A program made the position numbers and the translations under genes. Positions 5,440 to 11,933 of a stretch of 16,955 bases of DNA are shown one piece after another (position 1 is the stretch's first letter; the number at the start of each line of letters is the position of its first letter). The stretch spans positions 1 through 16,955 of the forward strand of contig CABUDN010000044.1 in the NCBI GenBank assembly GCA_902490355.1, in the 5' to 3' direction. Origin of the DNA: an uncultured Oscillibacter sp. Lineage in GTDB: Bacteria; Bacillota; Clostridia; Oscillospirales; Oscillospiraceae. Under the pieces are notes generated by a model. The model was not told the DNA's origin and searched no databases. It saw nothing but the letters and a program-made list of their open reading frames with translations.

Positions 5440-6723
5440 TCAGCGCTGGTATTCAAATTCAAAGTCGTACATGGAGACGGTGTCGCCGTCCTGAATGCCC
5501 ATGTCCTCCAGATGCTGGAACAGACCGGACTCCCGCAGGGTCTTGTCGAAGTACATCCGGCTTTCGTAATCGCTGAAGTTGATGTTGCCCATGAGGCGCT
5601 GGAGCCAGGGGCCCTCCACCAGCCAGGTGCCGTCGTCGGCGCGCTGGATGTCCAGGGGAGCGGAGGTGTCCACCGCGGCGGGGCGGGGAACGTACTCCGG
5701 CTCGTACACCGTGACCGGAGGCAGGACGGAGAGCATCTGCGCCACTTTCCCCACCAGCTCCCGGGTGCCCTGGTGGGCGGCGGCGGAGATCTCGACCAGG
5801 GTGTAGCCCTGGGCTTCCACATGCTCCCGCAGCCGGGTGATGGCATCGGGATCTTCGCAGATATCGCACTTGTTGGCAGCCACGATCTGGGGCCGCTGCG
5901 CCAGATCCGGGCTGTACTGGCGCAGCTCCTCATTGATGGCGTCGAAGTCGGCGATGGGGTCCCGGCCCTCGCTGCCGGATACGTCCACCACGTGGACCAG
6001 CAGGCGGCAGCGGTCAATGTGGCGCAGGAAGTCGTGGCCCAGGCCGGCGCCCTCGCAGGCACCCTCAATGATGCCGGGGATATCGGCCATGACGAAGCTG
6101 ACGCCCTCGTCCACCCACACCACGCCCAGGTTGGGATAGAGCGTGGTGAAGTGATAGTTGGCGATCTTGGGCTGGGCCTTGGAGACCACAGACAGCAGCG
6201 TGGACTTGCCCACGTTGGGGAAGCCCACTAGACCCACGTCGGCCAGGAGCTTGAGCTCCAGAATCACGTCATGGCTCTCGCCGGGCAATCCGGCCTTGGC
6301 AAAGCGGGGGACCTGCCGGGTGGGGGTGGCGAAATGCATGTTGCCCCAGCCGCCCCGGCCGCCCTTGCACAGCACGAAGGGTTCCTTGCTGCTCATATCC
6401 TGCATGATCTCGCCGGTCTCGGCATCCCGGACCAGAGTGCCCCGGGGCACCCGGATGACCAGGTCTGCGCCGTCCTTGCCGGAACGGCGGCCGCCCTGGC
6501 CGTCCATACCGTTGGGGGCGACGTATTTGCGCTTGTAGCGGAAGTCCATCAGGGTGGACATGTTGTCGTCCACCTGCAAAATGATGGAGCCGCCCCGGCC
6601 GCCGTCGCCGCCGTCCGGGCCGCCGGCGGCTACATATTTTTCCCGGTGAAAGGCCACCACACCGTTGCCGCCGTTGCCGGCCTTGACGGTGATGCGGGCC
6701 TTGTCGATGAATGAAGTTGCCAT
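5440..6723 (-). CDS. obg: Obg-family GTPase (ribosome assembly, stress control)
   Basis: A 427-residue protein with the three-domain ObgE/CgtA architecture at typical Firmicutes length. The glycine-rich Obg fold covers about 1-158 (GNGGNGVVAFHREKY, GGPDGGDGGRGG). The G domain has G1 GFPNVGKST (167-175), the TTLYPN switch I (193-198), G3 DIPG (214-217), G4 NKCD (284-287) and G5 SAA (313-315). The OCT domain covers about 345-423. Obg binds the 50S subunit and acts in its maturation. The frame is open to 6792, but the start at 6723 gives the canonical MATSFIDKARITVKAGNGGN and follows GGGAGGT. It is downstream of rpmA but behind a terminator, so it may be only partly co-transcribed with the ribosomal genes. 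Confidence 0.96.
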   Translation of the reverse strand: MATSFIDKARITVKAGNGGNGVVAFHREKYVAAGGPDGGDGGRGGSIILQVDDNMSTLMDFRYKRKYVAPNGMDGQGGRRSGKDGADLVIRVPRGTLVRDAETGEIMQDMSSKEPFVLCKGGRGGWGNMHFATPTRQVPRFAKAGLPGESHDVILELKLLADVGLVGFPNVGKSTLLSVVSKAQPKIANYHFTTLYPNLGVVWVDEGVSFVMADIPGIIEGACEGAGLGHDFLRHIDRCRLLVHVVDVSGSEGRDPIADFDAINEELRQYSPDLAQRPQIVAANKCDICEDPDAITRLREHVEAQGYTLVEISAAAHQGTRELVGKVAQMLSVLPPVTVYEPEYVPRPAAVDTSAPLDIQRADDGTWLVEGPWLQRLMGNINFSDYESRMYFDKTLRESGLFQHLEDMGIQDGDTVSMYDFEFEYQR

Positions 6724-6770
6724 TGCACTCGTACCTCCCGTAGATGTAGATAGTATGGCAGCGTTGCGGT

Positions 6771-6813
6771 GTCCCCATCCCGGAATACGCATGCCGTGTT
6801 CCCGGATGGGGAC
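6771..6813 (-). other. Long hairpin in the obg leader
   Basis: Arms 6771-6785 and 6799-6813 pair over 15 positions with one mismatch (10 bp GTCCCCATCC/GGATGGGGAC, then a mismatch, then GGAA/TTCC), enclosing a 13-base loop. No T-run follows on the minus strand, so it is not an ordinary terminator. It lies between the rpmA terminator and the obg ribosome binding site. It may be a leader element, a processing site or a repeat copy. Confidence 0.5.
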
Positions 6814-6823
6814 GCCTTACCGG

Positions 6824-6858
6824 AAAAAGAGCCCCGAACATTGCGTTCGGGGCTCTTT
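6824..6858 (-). terminator. Terminator after rpmA
   Basis: A 14-bp perfect stem, 6826-6839 paired with 6845-6858, with a 5-base loop. On the minus strand it is followed by five T residues (6828-6824). It starts directly behind the rpmA stop and should end or attenuate the rplU-prp-rpmA transcript before obg. Confidence 0.87.
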
Positions 6859-6861
6859 CCA

Positions 6862-7143
6862 TTACTCAGCAGTGTAAACAGAAGCCTGCTTACGATCCTT
6901 GCCCAGGCGCTCGAAGCGCAGCACGCCGTCCGCGGTGGCGAACAGGGTGTCGTCGCTGCCGATGCCCACGTTCACGCCGGGGTGAATGTGGGTGCCGCGC
7001 TGACGGACCAGGATGTTGCCGGCCTTGACAAACTGACCATCCGCGCGCTTGGGACCCAGGCGCTTGGACTCGGAGTCACGGCCGTTCTTGGTAGAGCCGC
7101 CGCCCTTTTTGTGGGCGAAGAACTGAAGACCAATACGAATCAT
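6862..7143 (-). CDS. rpmA: 50S ribosomal protein L27, with Prp-cleaved N-terminal extension
   Basis: A 93-residue L27, starting MIRIGLQFFAHKKGGGSTKN and continuing with the invariant NGRDSESKRLG and RQRGTHIHPGVNVG blocks. L27 reaches towards the peptidyl transferase centre of the 50S subunit. The first nine residues (MIRIGLQFF) form the Firmicutes extension that Prp removes after Phe-Phe in the LQFF-A motif. The start at 7143 has AAAGGA 11 bases upstream; an in-frame ATG at 7155 overlaps that site and is unlikely. It follows prp by 43 bases in the rplU-prp-rpmA operon. Confidence 0.96.
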   Translation of the reverse strand: MIRIGLQFFAHKKGGGSTKNGRDSESKRLGPKRADGQFVKAGNILVRQRGTHIHPGVNVGIGSDDTLFATADGVLRFERLGKDRKQASVYTAE

Positions 7144-7186
7144 GATACGGACCATCCTTTCTGAAGAATTGTAAGATGGAGAGGAA

Positions 7187-7519
7187 TCACTCTTCCTCCA
7201 GAACCTCAATGTTGTCGGGGTATTCGTCGTGGAGCTGGGCGAAGTAGACCATCAGGCCGGTCATCAGCGCCTGACAGGCGCTTTCAGCGGTGGGGTCCAG
7301 TCCGCCGGGCAGACGCATGGAAATGGATGCGTCCTGCTCCCGCACCTTCACCGATGCCGCAAGACCCAGCACGTCGTTGACGGTGGCCTCCACCAGGCGG
7401 ATGGCACTGGTGATGGCGGCGCAGACAATGTCGGCGCCCGCTTCGGCGTAGCCGCTGTGGCCGGTGGAATCAAAACCGGTAATCCGGTCGCCCTCCATGC
7501 GGAATGTGACGGTGGTCAT
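7187..7519 (-). CDS. prp: Ribosomal-processing cysteine protease Prp (YsxB)
   Basis: A 110-residue protein with the Prp catalytic pair, His21 in STGHSGYAEAG and Cys33 in ADIVCAAITSA. Prp trims the N-terminal extension of L27, and in Staphylococcus aureus that cleavage is required for growth. The start lies two bases after the rplU stop (TGA-GT-ATG), with no clear Shine-Dalgarno of its own, so translation is probably coupled to rplU. The protease and its substrate L27 are in the same operon, and the substrate here does carry the extension, so the system is complete. Confidence 0.94.
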   Translation of the reverse strand: MTTVTFRMEGDRITGFDSTGHSGYAEAGADIVCAAITSAIRLVEATVNDVLGLAASVKVREQDASISMRLPGGLDPTAESACQALMTGLMVYFAQLHDEYPDNIEVLEEE

Positions 7520-7521
7520 AC

Positions 7522-7833
7522 TCAGACGGAGATCTTGTTGATCTCAACCTTGGTGTAGGGCTGACGATGGCCCTGACGCTTCCGGTAACCCTTCTTGGGG
7601 TTGTACTTGAAGATGCGGATCTTCTTGCCCTTGCCGTTCTTGACGATGGTGGCCTCCACGCAGGCGCCCTCCACAACGGGAGTGCCGAAGGTGGCCTTCT
7701 CGCCGTCGATGACGGCCAGAACCTGGTCAAACTTCACGGTGTCGCCAGCTTCCTGGTCCAGCTTCTCGATGTAGACCACGTCGCCCTCGGCCACCTTGTA
7801 CTGCTTGCCGCCGGTCACGATGATTGCGTTCAT
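7522..7833 (-). CDS. rplU: 50S ribosomal protein L21
   Basis: A 103-residue L21, the standard bacterial length, starting MNAIIVTGGKQYKVAEGDVV. The C-terminal IRIFKYNPKKGYRKRQGHRQ run is the family signature that binds 23S rRNA. The frame opens at 7854, but the start at 7833 follows AAGGAGTTG and matches the family N-terminus. It is the first gene of rplU-prp-rpmA, with a strong promoter and a structured leader upstream. The stop is two bases from the prp start. Confidence 0.96.
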   Translation of the reverse strand: MNAIIVTGGKQYKVAEGDVVYIEKLDQEAGDTVKFDQVLAVIDGEKATFGTPVVEGACVEATIVKNGKGKKIRIFKYNPKKGYRKRQGHRQPYTKVEINKISV

Positions 7834-7913
7834 TGATTGTTTCAACTCCTTCATTTACGGGCTCGCTGTCGGGGGCGGTCCCGGAGGGACACTTCTTGCC
7901 CATTCAAAGCGGC
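7834..7913 (-). ncRNA. Structured rplU leader (L21-leader candidate)
   Basis: The leader from the predicted start (about 7913) to the rplU ATG is about 80 nt. It contains a GTCCC-TCC-GGGAC hairpin (7878-7890) inside a possible outer GGGC/GCCC pairing (7898-7901 with 7859-7862). L21 leader RNAs upstream of rplU-ysxB-rpmA are known in Firmicutes. The match here is by position and general shape, not by alignment. Confidence 0.45.
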
Positions 7914-7919
7914 TTATCA

Positions 7920-7948
7920 AGTATATCAGTGAAGATGGGGAATGTCAA
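7920..7948 (-). promoter_or_regulatory. rplU operon promoter
   Basis: Minus strand: consensus -35 TTGACA (7948-7943), 17-bp spacer, -10 TATACT (7925-7920). It starts 29 bases after the stop of the upstream Xre gene, with no terminator between them. Confidence 0.85.
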
Positions 7949-7977
7949 TATTTTTCGGAACAAAAATTCGGAAAAGT

Positions 7978-8832
7978 TCAAAAAGGGCTGATATATGGCA
8001 GACGGCTGGTGGTTAGCCGCGTCAGGCCGGAGACGGTTACGGTGACAAGTCCATCCTGAGTAGCCAGTTCTTCCGAAACCGCCAGCTCTCCGGACTGGTA
8101 AAACTCCAGGGGGAAGACGTAGAACCCGAACTGGTTGGTATCTGTTCCCATCAAAGTGGACGTTACATAATAACGGCAAGGGCCGTATGTCTTGCTGCCA
8201 ATGGAAGTGGACATCGAGGCGGAGAGCTCCACTGCGGAAGCGTGTTTGTCCCGGCGCTGATCGTAGCAGCCGGAGACCAACTGACTGCCGGCAGGGGAGC
8301 AGACCCCTTCGGCCTGAAAAACCACCCGGTAGTCTTGACCGTCTTGCTCCACGTCATGCACCGTGATACGGCATCCGGACGCATCCTCATACAGGACCCG
8401 CCCTACGTTGGAGGGCAAGTCGCACAGATCCAGTTCGACGCTGTAAGAGCTTGGCAACACCTCTGTGGAGACTCGGTAATTCTGATTCCAGAACTGATAC
8501 CGCAGGCCGTACTTCCAGGTGCCGATTACACCGGAATTCACCAGCAGAAAATAGATGACGGTCAGCAGGAGGATCAGTCCTCCGCCGATCATGGCCCAGC
8601 GCCGTTTTACCTGCCTCAGGTTTGACACCTGGGGTGTTCCGTAGATGACCTCCGTTACCTCTGTCTCCAGTGCCGCCGCGATTCGCTCCAGTGTTTCCAG
8701 GTCCGGCTGGGCTTTCCCTGTCTCCCAGGCGGAGACAGTCTGGCGGGTGACGAATAGTTTCTCCGCCAGCTGTTCCTGGGTCAGACCCTTGGCGGTCCGA
8801 AGCCGCCGGATGTGCTTGCCCACAGATGCCAT
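7978..8832 (-). CDS. Membrane-anchored Xre/HTH_3 regulator with unknown extracytoplasmic domain
   Basis: A 284-residue protein. Residues 5-62 are a clear HTH_3/Xre domain (IRRLRTAKGLTQEQLAEKLF, VTRQTVSAWETGKAQPDLET). A basic stretch (QVKRR) precedes one transmembrane helix at about 80-98 (MIGGGLILLLTVIYFLLV). The remaining 185 residues would face outside; I do not recognise them. They carry five cysteines (137, 154, 178, 189, 219), so disulfides are possible. The layout suggests a one-component sensor that reads an envelope signal and binds DNA at the membrane. The start follows GGGAGG with a 7-base gap. A dyad about 60 bases upstream may be its own operator. No target gene is evident; the next gene downstream, rplU, has its own strong promoter. 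Confidence 0.85.
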   Translation of the reverse strand: MASVGKHIRRLRTAKGLTQEQLAEKLFVTRQTVSAWETGKAQPDLETLERIAAALETEVTEVIYGTPQVSNLRQVKRRWAMIGGGLILLLTVIYFLLVNSGVIGTWKYGLRYQFWNQNYRVSTEVLPSSYSVELDLCDLPSNVGRVLYEDASGCRITVHDVEQDGQDYRVVFQAEGVCSPAGSQLVSGCYDQRRDKHASAVELSASMSTSIGSKTYGPCRYYVTSTLMGTDTNQFGFYVFPLEFYQSGELAVSEELATQDGLVTVTVSGLTRLTTSRLPYISPF

Positions 8833-8892
8833 GGCGCCGCCTCCCTTCCGTTTTTCTTGCCCTCAGCCTACCACGGAGAGGGAAAAAAGTCA

Positions 8893-8909
8893 CGCAAATG
8901 TCGTTTGCG
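8893..8909. promoter_or_regulatory. Dyad upstream of the Xre gene
   Basis: CGCAAA-TGTCG-TTTGCG: perfect 6-bp arms around 5 bases, 61 bases from the Xre start. Position and geometry suit an autoregulatory operator. No convincing -35/-10 pair could be placed beside it. Confidence 0.4.
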
Positions 8910-9022
8910 CCACCGGAAGACCAGCCACCGTCCAGAGCGAAGGCCCTTTGGGCCCTGTGTTGGGTGGGATTTTGCATCGCAGCTGCGCATCACCGGCTTT
9001 TTCGGGGATCTGGCGGAACGCG

Positions 9023-9057
9023 AAAAGCGCGGCCCCTCCCAGAGGAGGGACCGCGCT
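9023..9057 (-). terminator. Terminator of the mtnN-luxS-HD operon
   Basis: Stem of AGCGCGG (9026-9032) / CCGCGCT (9051-9057), extended by CCCTCC / GGAGGG (9034-9039 / 9044-9049) with one small internal mismatch and a 4-base loop. On the minus strand it is followed by TTTT (9026-9023). It lies just past the HD gene stop. Confidence 0.82.
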
Positions 9058-9064
9058 GGATGAG

Positions 9065-9574
9065 TCACGGGTGGGAGGTTCGGGGCCGGGCGTAGGTCAG
9101 CCGGGCCAGCAGATGTTCCAGACGAACCGTCTCACACAGGGCGCACAGCTTGTCCGCCGCGCATACCACCGCGCCCTCGGTGCACCGGGGAGGAAGCGGG
9201 GTCAGGGGAAACATGTGCCGGGCGATGATGTCCCGCTCCACCGGGCTCAGGGGAAATTCCCGCCGGGCGTTGGCCAGTGCCCGCCGGGGATGGGTGAAGC
9301 CGTGGAGGCGGTGGCCGGGGTCGCGCACATGCCAGTCGTAGAGGAAGAAGTCGTGGAGCAGGGCGCCCCGGACCAGGGCCCGGCGGTCCACCCGCAGTCC
9401 CAGAATCAATACCAGATACAGTCCCAGACAGGCCACAGCGAAGGAGTGGTCAAATACGCTGACCGTGCCGTGCTGGCAAAACAGCTGCTGGCTTTGTATC
9501 CGGAAGCTGGAAAGCACATCCGCGCCGTAGAACCGCACCAGTGCCTCTACGCCGGAGCGGGGAAGGGCGCTCAT
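9065..9574 (-). CDS. HD-domain protein (putative metal-dependent phosphohydrolase)
   Basis: A 169-residue protein with HD-superfamily landmarks: His43 in FDHSFAVA, the His74-Asp75 pair in ALLHDFFLYDWH, His95 in GFTHPRRAL, His120 in IIARHMFP and Asp141 in CAADKLCAL. The extra histidines between HD and the last Asp suggest a two-metal site, as in phosphohydrolases and phosphodiesterases. No partner domain is present, and the substrate is unknown. The ATG at 9574 overlaps the luxS stop as ATGA, so it is translated with luxS; the frame is open to 9604, but that start lies inside luxS. The coupling suggests a role near S-adenosylhomocysteine or AI-2 metabolism, but this is inferred from position only. 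Confidence 0.8.
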   Translation of the reverse strand: MSALPRSGVEALVRFYGADVLSSFRIQSQQLFCQHGTVSVFDHSFAVACLGLYLVLILGLRVDRRALVRGALLHDFFLYDWHVRDPGHRLHGFTHPRRALANARREFPLSPVERDIIARHMFPLTPLPPRCTEGAVVCAADKLCALCETVRLEHLLARLTYARPRTSHP

Positions 9575-10035
9575 TCCGGATAGGAGAGCTGCTCCTCGGT
9601 CCATCCGTCGAGGAGGTCAGCATACCAGCGGCACACGGCTTTCCCGGTTTCCAGATCCAGATTGATGTAATTGCCGCATTCCATGGGGCTCTTGCCGGGC
9701 ATGGGGCCGGAGAACTCCGCCGCCTGGCGGAACACCTGCTGCAGCAGGGCGATGGCACCGGCCAGGGAGAGACGGCGGCTGTCAAAGAGGAAGTAGAAGC
9801 CGGTCTGGCAGCCCATGGGGCCGAAGTAGATCACGGCCTCCTTGTCCGCAGAGTTGCGCAGGAGGGTGGCGATGAGATGCTCCGTGGAGTGAAGCTCGCT
9901 GTTGGAGAGCAGGTCTCCGGTGTTGGGCTTTTTGAACCGCAGGTCCAGAGTGACGATGTCCCCGTCCCGGCGGGAGAGGTACAGACCCGGGACCAGGGTG
10001 TTGTGGTTGACGGTAAAGCTGGCGATGCGTTCCAT
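9571..10035 (-). CDS. luxS: S-ribosylhomocysteine lyase (AI-2 synthesis)
   Basis: A 154-residue LuxS that converts S-ribosylhomocysteine to homocysteine and DPD, the AI-2 precursor. The metal site is complete: His49 and His53 in the HSTEH motif and Cys120 in MECGNY. Cys76 in PMGCQTGFY and Glu52 are the acid/base catalysts. The N-terminus (SFTVNHNTLVPGLYLSRR) and length are typical. The start at 10035 is one base after the mtnN stop, with AAAGGAGG inside the end of mtnN. Its stop overlaps the HD gene. The gene order mtnN-luxS places two consecutive enzymes of S-adenosylhomocysteine breakdown in sequence. Confidence 0.96.
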   Translation of the reverse strand: MERIASFTVNHNTLVPGLYLSRRDGDIVTLDLRFKKPNTGDLLSNSELHSTEHLIATLLRNSADKEAVIYFGPMGCQTGFYFLFDSRRLSLAGAIALLQQVFRQAAEFSGPMPGKSPMECGNYINLDLETGKAVCRWYADLLDGWTEEQLSYPE

Positions 10036-10036
10036 A

Positions 10037-10720
10037 TTACGCTTCCTCCTTTAATTTCAGAGCCAGGGGCAGTACGATCTTGCCCAGACGTTCCAAGGCT
10101 TCGCCGAAGTCGAAGTACTCCTGGGCCTGGTTGTCGGAAAACAGATGGTCCGAGACGGACTTGACGGCGGCGAAGCGCACGCCGTTGCGCAGGCAGACCT
10201 GAGCGATGGCGCCGCCCTCCATCTCCACCAGCAAGGGGGAGAAGGTGTCCCGCAGCCAGGCGGCCCGCTGCCCCCGGACGGCGAACCAGTCGCCGGTGGC
10301 TACCCGGCCGATGGAGGCGGGGTAACCCAATTCTGCAAGCAGCGCGGCGCAATGCTCCGGCTGCCAGGTGGGGAAGTCCACCCGGTTGACGGTGGAGACC
10401 AGTCCGATGGGATCGCCCACGGCAGTGGTGTCCACATCGTGCTGGACAAATTCCGAGGCTACCACCAGAGACCCGGTGGGCAGGTCGGTCAGGCACCCGG
10501 CCACACCGGCGTTGAGGATCAGATCCACGCCGAAATGCAGGCAGAGAATTTGAGCAGTCATGGCGGCGTTGACTTTGCTCACGCCGCCTGCACAGGCCAG
10601 AACGCCCGGTGCGGCCTGAAAGAAGGGGATACCGGCCACGGTTTCCACCACGGGCAGGTCCCGGGCGCCGGGCAGGGCGTGGAGCTCGGCGGGCATGGCG
10701 AATTGCAGTGCGATATTCAT
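10037..10720 (-). CDS. mtnN: 5'-methylthioadenosine/S-adenosylhomocysteine nucleosidase
   Basis: A 227-residue member of the PNP/UDP nucleosidase family that removes adenine from S-adenosylhomocysteine and methylthioadenosine, feeding S-ribosylhomocysteine to LuxS. Glu12 in FAMPAELHAL, the NAGVAG turn (70-75), the FVQHDVD segment (91-97), Met167-Glu168 in VEMEGGAIAQ and Asp191 in KSVSDHLF are the expected active-site positions. The catalytic block reads MEGGAIA, where MEGAAIA is usual. The frame is open to 10954, but the start at 10720 follows AAGGAG and gives the family N-terminus (MNIALQFAMPAE). It is first of three genes in an operon with luxS and the HD gene. Confidence 0.93.
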   Translation of the reverse strand: MNIALQFAMPAELHALPGARDLPVVETVAGIPFFQAAPGVLACAGGVSKVNAAMTAQILCLHFGVDLILNAGVAGCLTDLPTGSLVVASEFVQHDVDTTAVGDPIGLVSTVNRVDFPTWQPEHCAALLAELGYPASIGRVATGDWFAVRGQRAAWLRDTFSPLLVEMEGGAIAQVCLRNGVRFAAVKSVSDHLFSDNQAQEYFDFGEALERLGKIVLPLALKLKEEA

Positions 10721-10795
10721 ACGTTGTTCCAACTCCTTGCGGATTGTATAGAAGTGTCTGGGATTGATTATGGAAACTGGCGTTTTGCCGGTTCC

Positions 10796-10824
10796 AAGAT
10801 AGCACAAAATCCGGGGAGAATCAA
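10796..10824 (-). promoter_or_regulatory. mtnN-luxS-HD promoter
   Basis: Minus strand: -35 TTGATT (10824-10819) and extended -10 TGC-TATCTT (10804-10796), with 17 bp between hexamers. The leader to the mtnN ATG is about 70 nt, with a short imperfect TGGAA.../...TTCCA hairpin near its start. Confidence 0.6.
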
Positions 10825-10845
10825 CCGTACCGGCGGGAAAGATGC

Positions 10846-10874
10846 TTGCCAAGGAAACGGAGATTGGGTACAAT
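10846..10874 (+). promoter_or_regulatory. Promoter of the hydroxyacyl-CoA dehydrogenase-family gene
   Basis: -35 TTGCCA (10846-10851), 17-bp spacer, -10 TACAAT (10869-10874). Its -35 lies 22 bases from the mtnN -35, so the two divergent promoters are nearly back to back. Confidence 0.7.
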
Positions 10875-10907
10875 GGGACAAACAGCCGATATCTGAGGCG
10901 GAAAGGG

Positions 10908-11858
10908 ATGGATGAGATGGAACAACGGCATGTGGTCATTGTGGGAGCGGGCATTATGGGGGCTTCGCTGGCCCAGGTTTATGCCCAGGGCGGATGGAAA
11001 GTCTTCTTATATAACCGTTCGCAGCAGGGACTGGACCGGGCCAGGGGAACCATTTTGAAAAACCAGGAGCTGCTGTGCGCGCAGGGGATGCTTTCCCCGG
11101 AGGAGGCGGCCGGGGCCGTGGGCCGGATCACCTTTACCCTGGACCGGGACTGCATGAGTACCTGCGCTCTGATGCTGGAGACCATCGTGGAGGACCTGGA
11201 GGCCAAGCGGACCTTCTGGCGGGAGGCCAGTCCCCTGGCGCCGGAGGAGGCCCTGCTGGCCACCAACACCAGCGGTCTGCCCATCAGCCAGATCGCGCAG
11301 GCGGTGTACCGGCCGGAGCGGTTTATGGGCCAGCACTGGCTCAATCCGCCCCATCTGATGCCCCTTTGTGAGATCATCCGGGGTGAGCAGACCCAGCAGC
11401 CCTATGTGGAGCAGATGTATCAGCTGGTCAAGGATCTGGGCAAGGAGCCGGTGATTGTGAAGAAGGACATCACGGGCTTTTTGGCCAATCGCCTGCAGTA
11501 TGCCATGCTGCGGGAAGCGTTGTACCTGGTGGAAGAGGGCGCGGCGGACGTGGAGGATATCGACACGGTCCTCAAGGCAGGACTGGGCCTGCGGTATGCG
11601 GCGCTGGGTCCCTTCCGGGTGTGCGATTTCGGCGGACTGGATACGTACAACCGGGTCAACCAGTATCTCAATGAGACGCTGTGTGACCGCAAAGAGGGCG
11701 ATCCCCTGCTGGCGAAGATCGTCGCGGAGGGACGCTGCGGCGTCAAGAGCGGCGCGGGGTTCTACGACTACTCCGGGGACAAGGCGGCGCAGGCTACGGC
11801 GGAGCGGGACGCGCTGTATATTGCCCTGGCCAAGGTACTCTATCAAAAAAAGCAGTGA
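10908..11858 (+). CDS. 3-hydroxyacyl-CoA dehydrogenase-family oxidoreductase
   Basis: A 316-residue two-domain dehydrogenase. The Rossmann motif GAGIMG is at 13-18. The catalytic set is Ser122 (NTSGLPIS), His143 and Asn146 (GQHWLNPPHLMPLCE), Glu155 and Asn194 (ITGFLANRLQ); a C-terminal 3HCDH domain ends in KSGAGFYDYSG. Hbd-type enzymes interconvert 3-hydroxyacyl-CoA and acetoacyl-CoA in butyrate formation. Two points are atypical: the loop after the second strand is YNRS rather than ending in an acid, hinting at NADP(H), and HWLNPPH replaces the usual HFFNP, recalling lambda-crystallin/L-gulonate dehydrogenase relatives. No crotonase, thiolase or acyl-CoA dehydrogenase gene is nearby. Start 10908 uses GAGG nine bases upstream; 10917 is a close alternative. 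Confidence 0.8.
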   Translation: MDEMEQRHVVIVGAGIMGASLAQVYAQGGWKVFLYNRSQQGLDRARGTILKNQELLCAQGMLSPEEAAGAVGRITFTLDRDCMSTCALMLETIVEDLEAKRTFWREASPLAPEEALLATNTSGLPISQIAQAVYRPERFMGQHWLNPPHLMPLCEIIRGEQTQQPYVEQMYQLVKDLGKEPVIVKKDITGFLANRLQYAMLREALYLVEEGAADVEDIDTVLKAGLGLRYAALGPFRVCDFGGLDTYNRVNQYLNETLCDRKEGDPLLAKIVAEGRCGVKSGAGFYDYSGDKAAQATAERDALYIALAKVLYQKKQ

Positions 11859-11861
11859 GAT

Positions 11862-11903
11862 AAAAATGCCCGGCCGGTCATCAGGACCGGCCGGGCGTTT
11901 TTT
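11862..11903. terminator. Bidirectional terminator between the dehydrogenase and malic enzyme genes
   Basis: A perfect 12-bp stem GCCCGGCCGGTC (11868-11879) / GACCGGCCGGGC (11885-11896) with a 5-base loop, six T residues on the right (11898-11903) and five A residues on the left (11862-11866). Confidence 0.92.
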
Positions 11904-11933
11904 CATGGATGAATCGAACCGACAGGGAGAGAC

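Noticed and set aside
4239..6068. 609-codon minus-strand open frame spanning the Mbeg1-like gene and obg
   Set aside because: It crosses a bidirectional terminator and overlaps two well-supported genes in other frames; the translation has no domain signature.
8932..8950. GC-rich hairpin GGCCC-TTT-GGGCC between the Xre gene and the HD operon
   Set aside because: Only a 5-bp stem with no T-run; frames through 8826-9095 show no convincing gene.
10721..10795. SAH or SAM riboswitch in the mtnN leader
   Set aside because: The leader is only about 70 nt with one short imperfect hairpin and no recognisable conserved riboswitch core.
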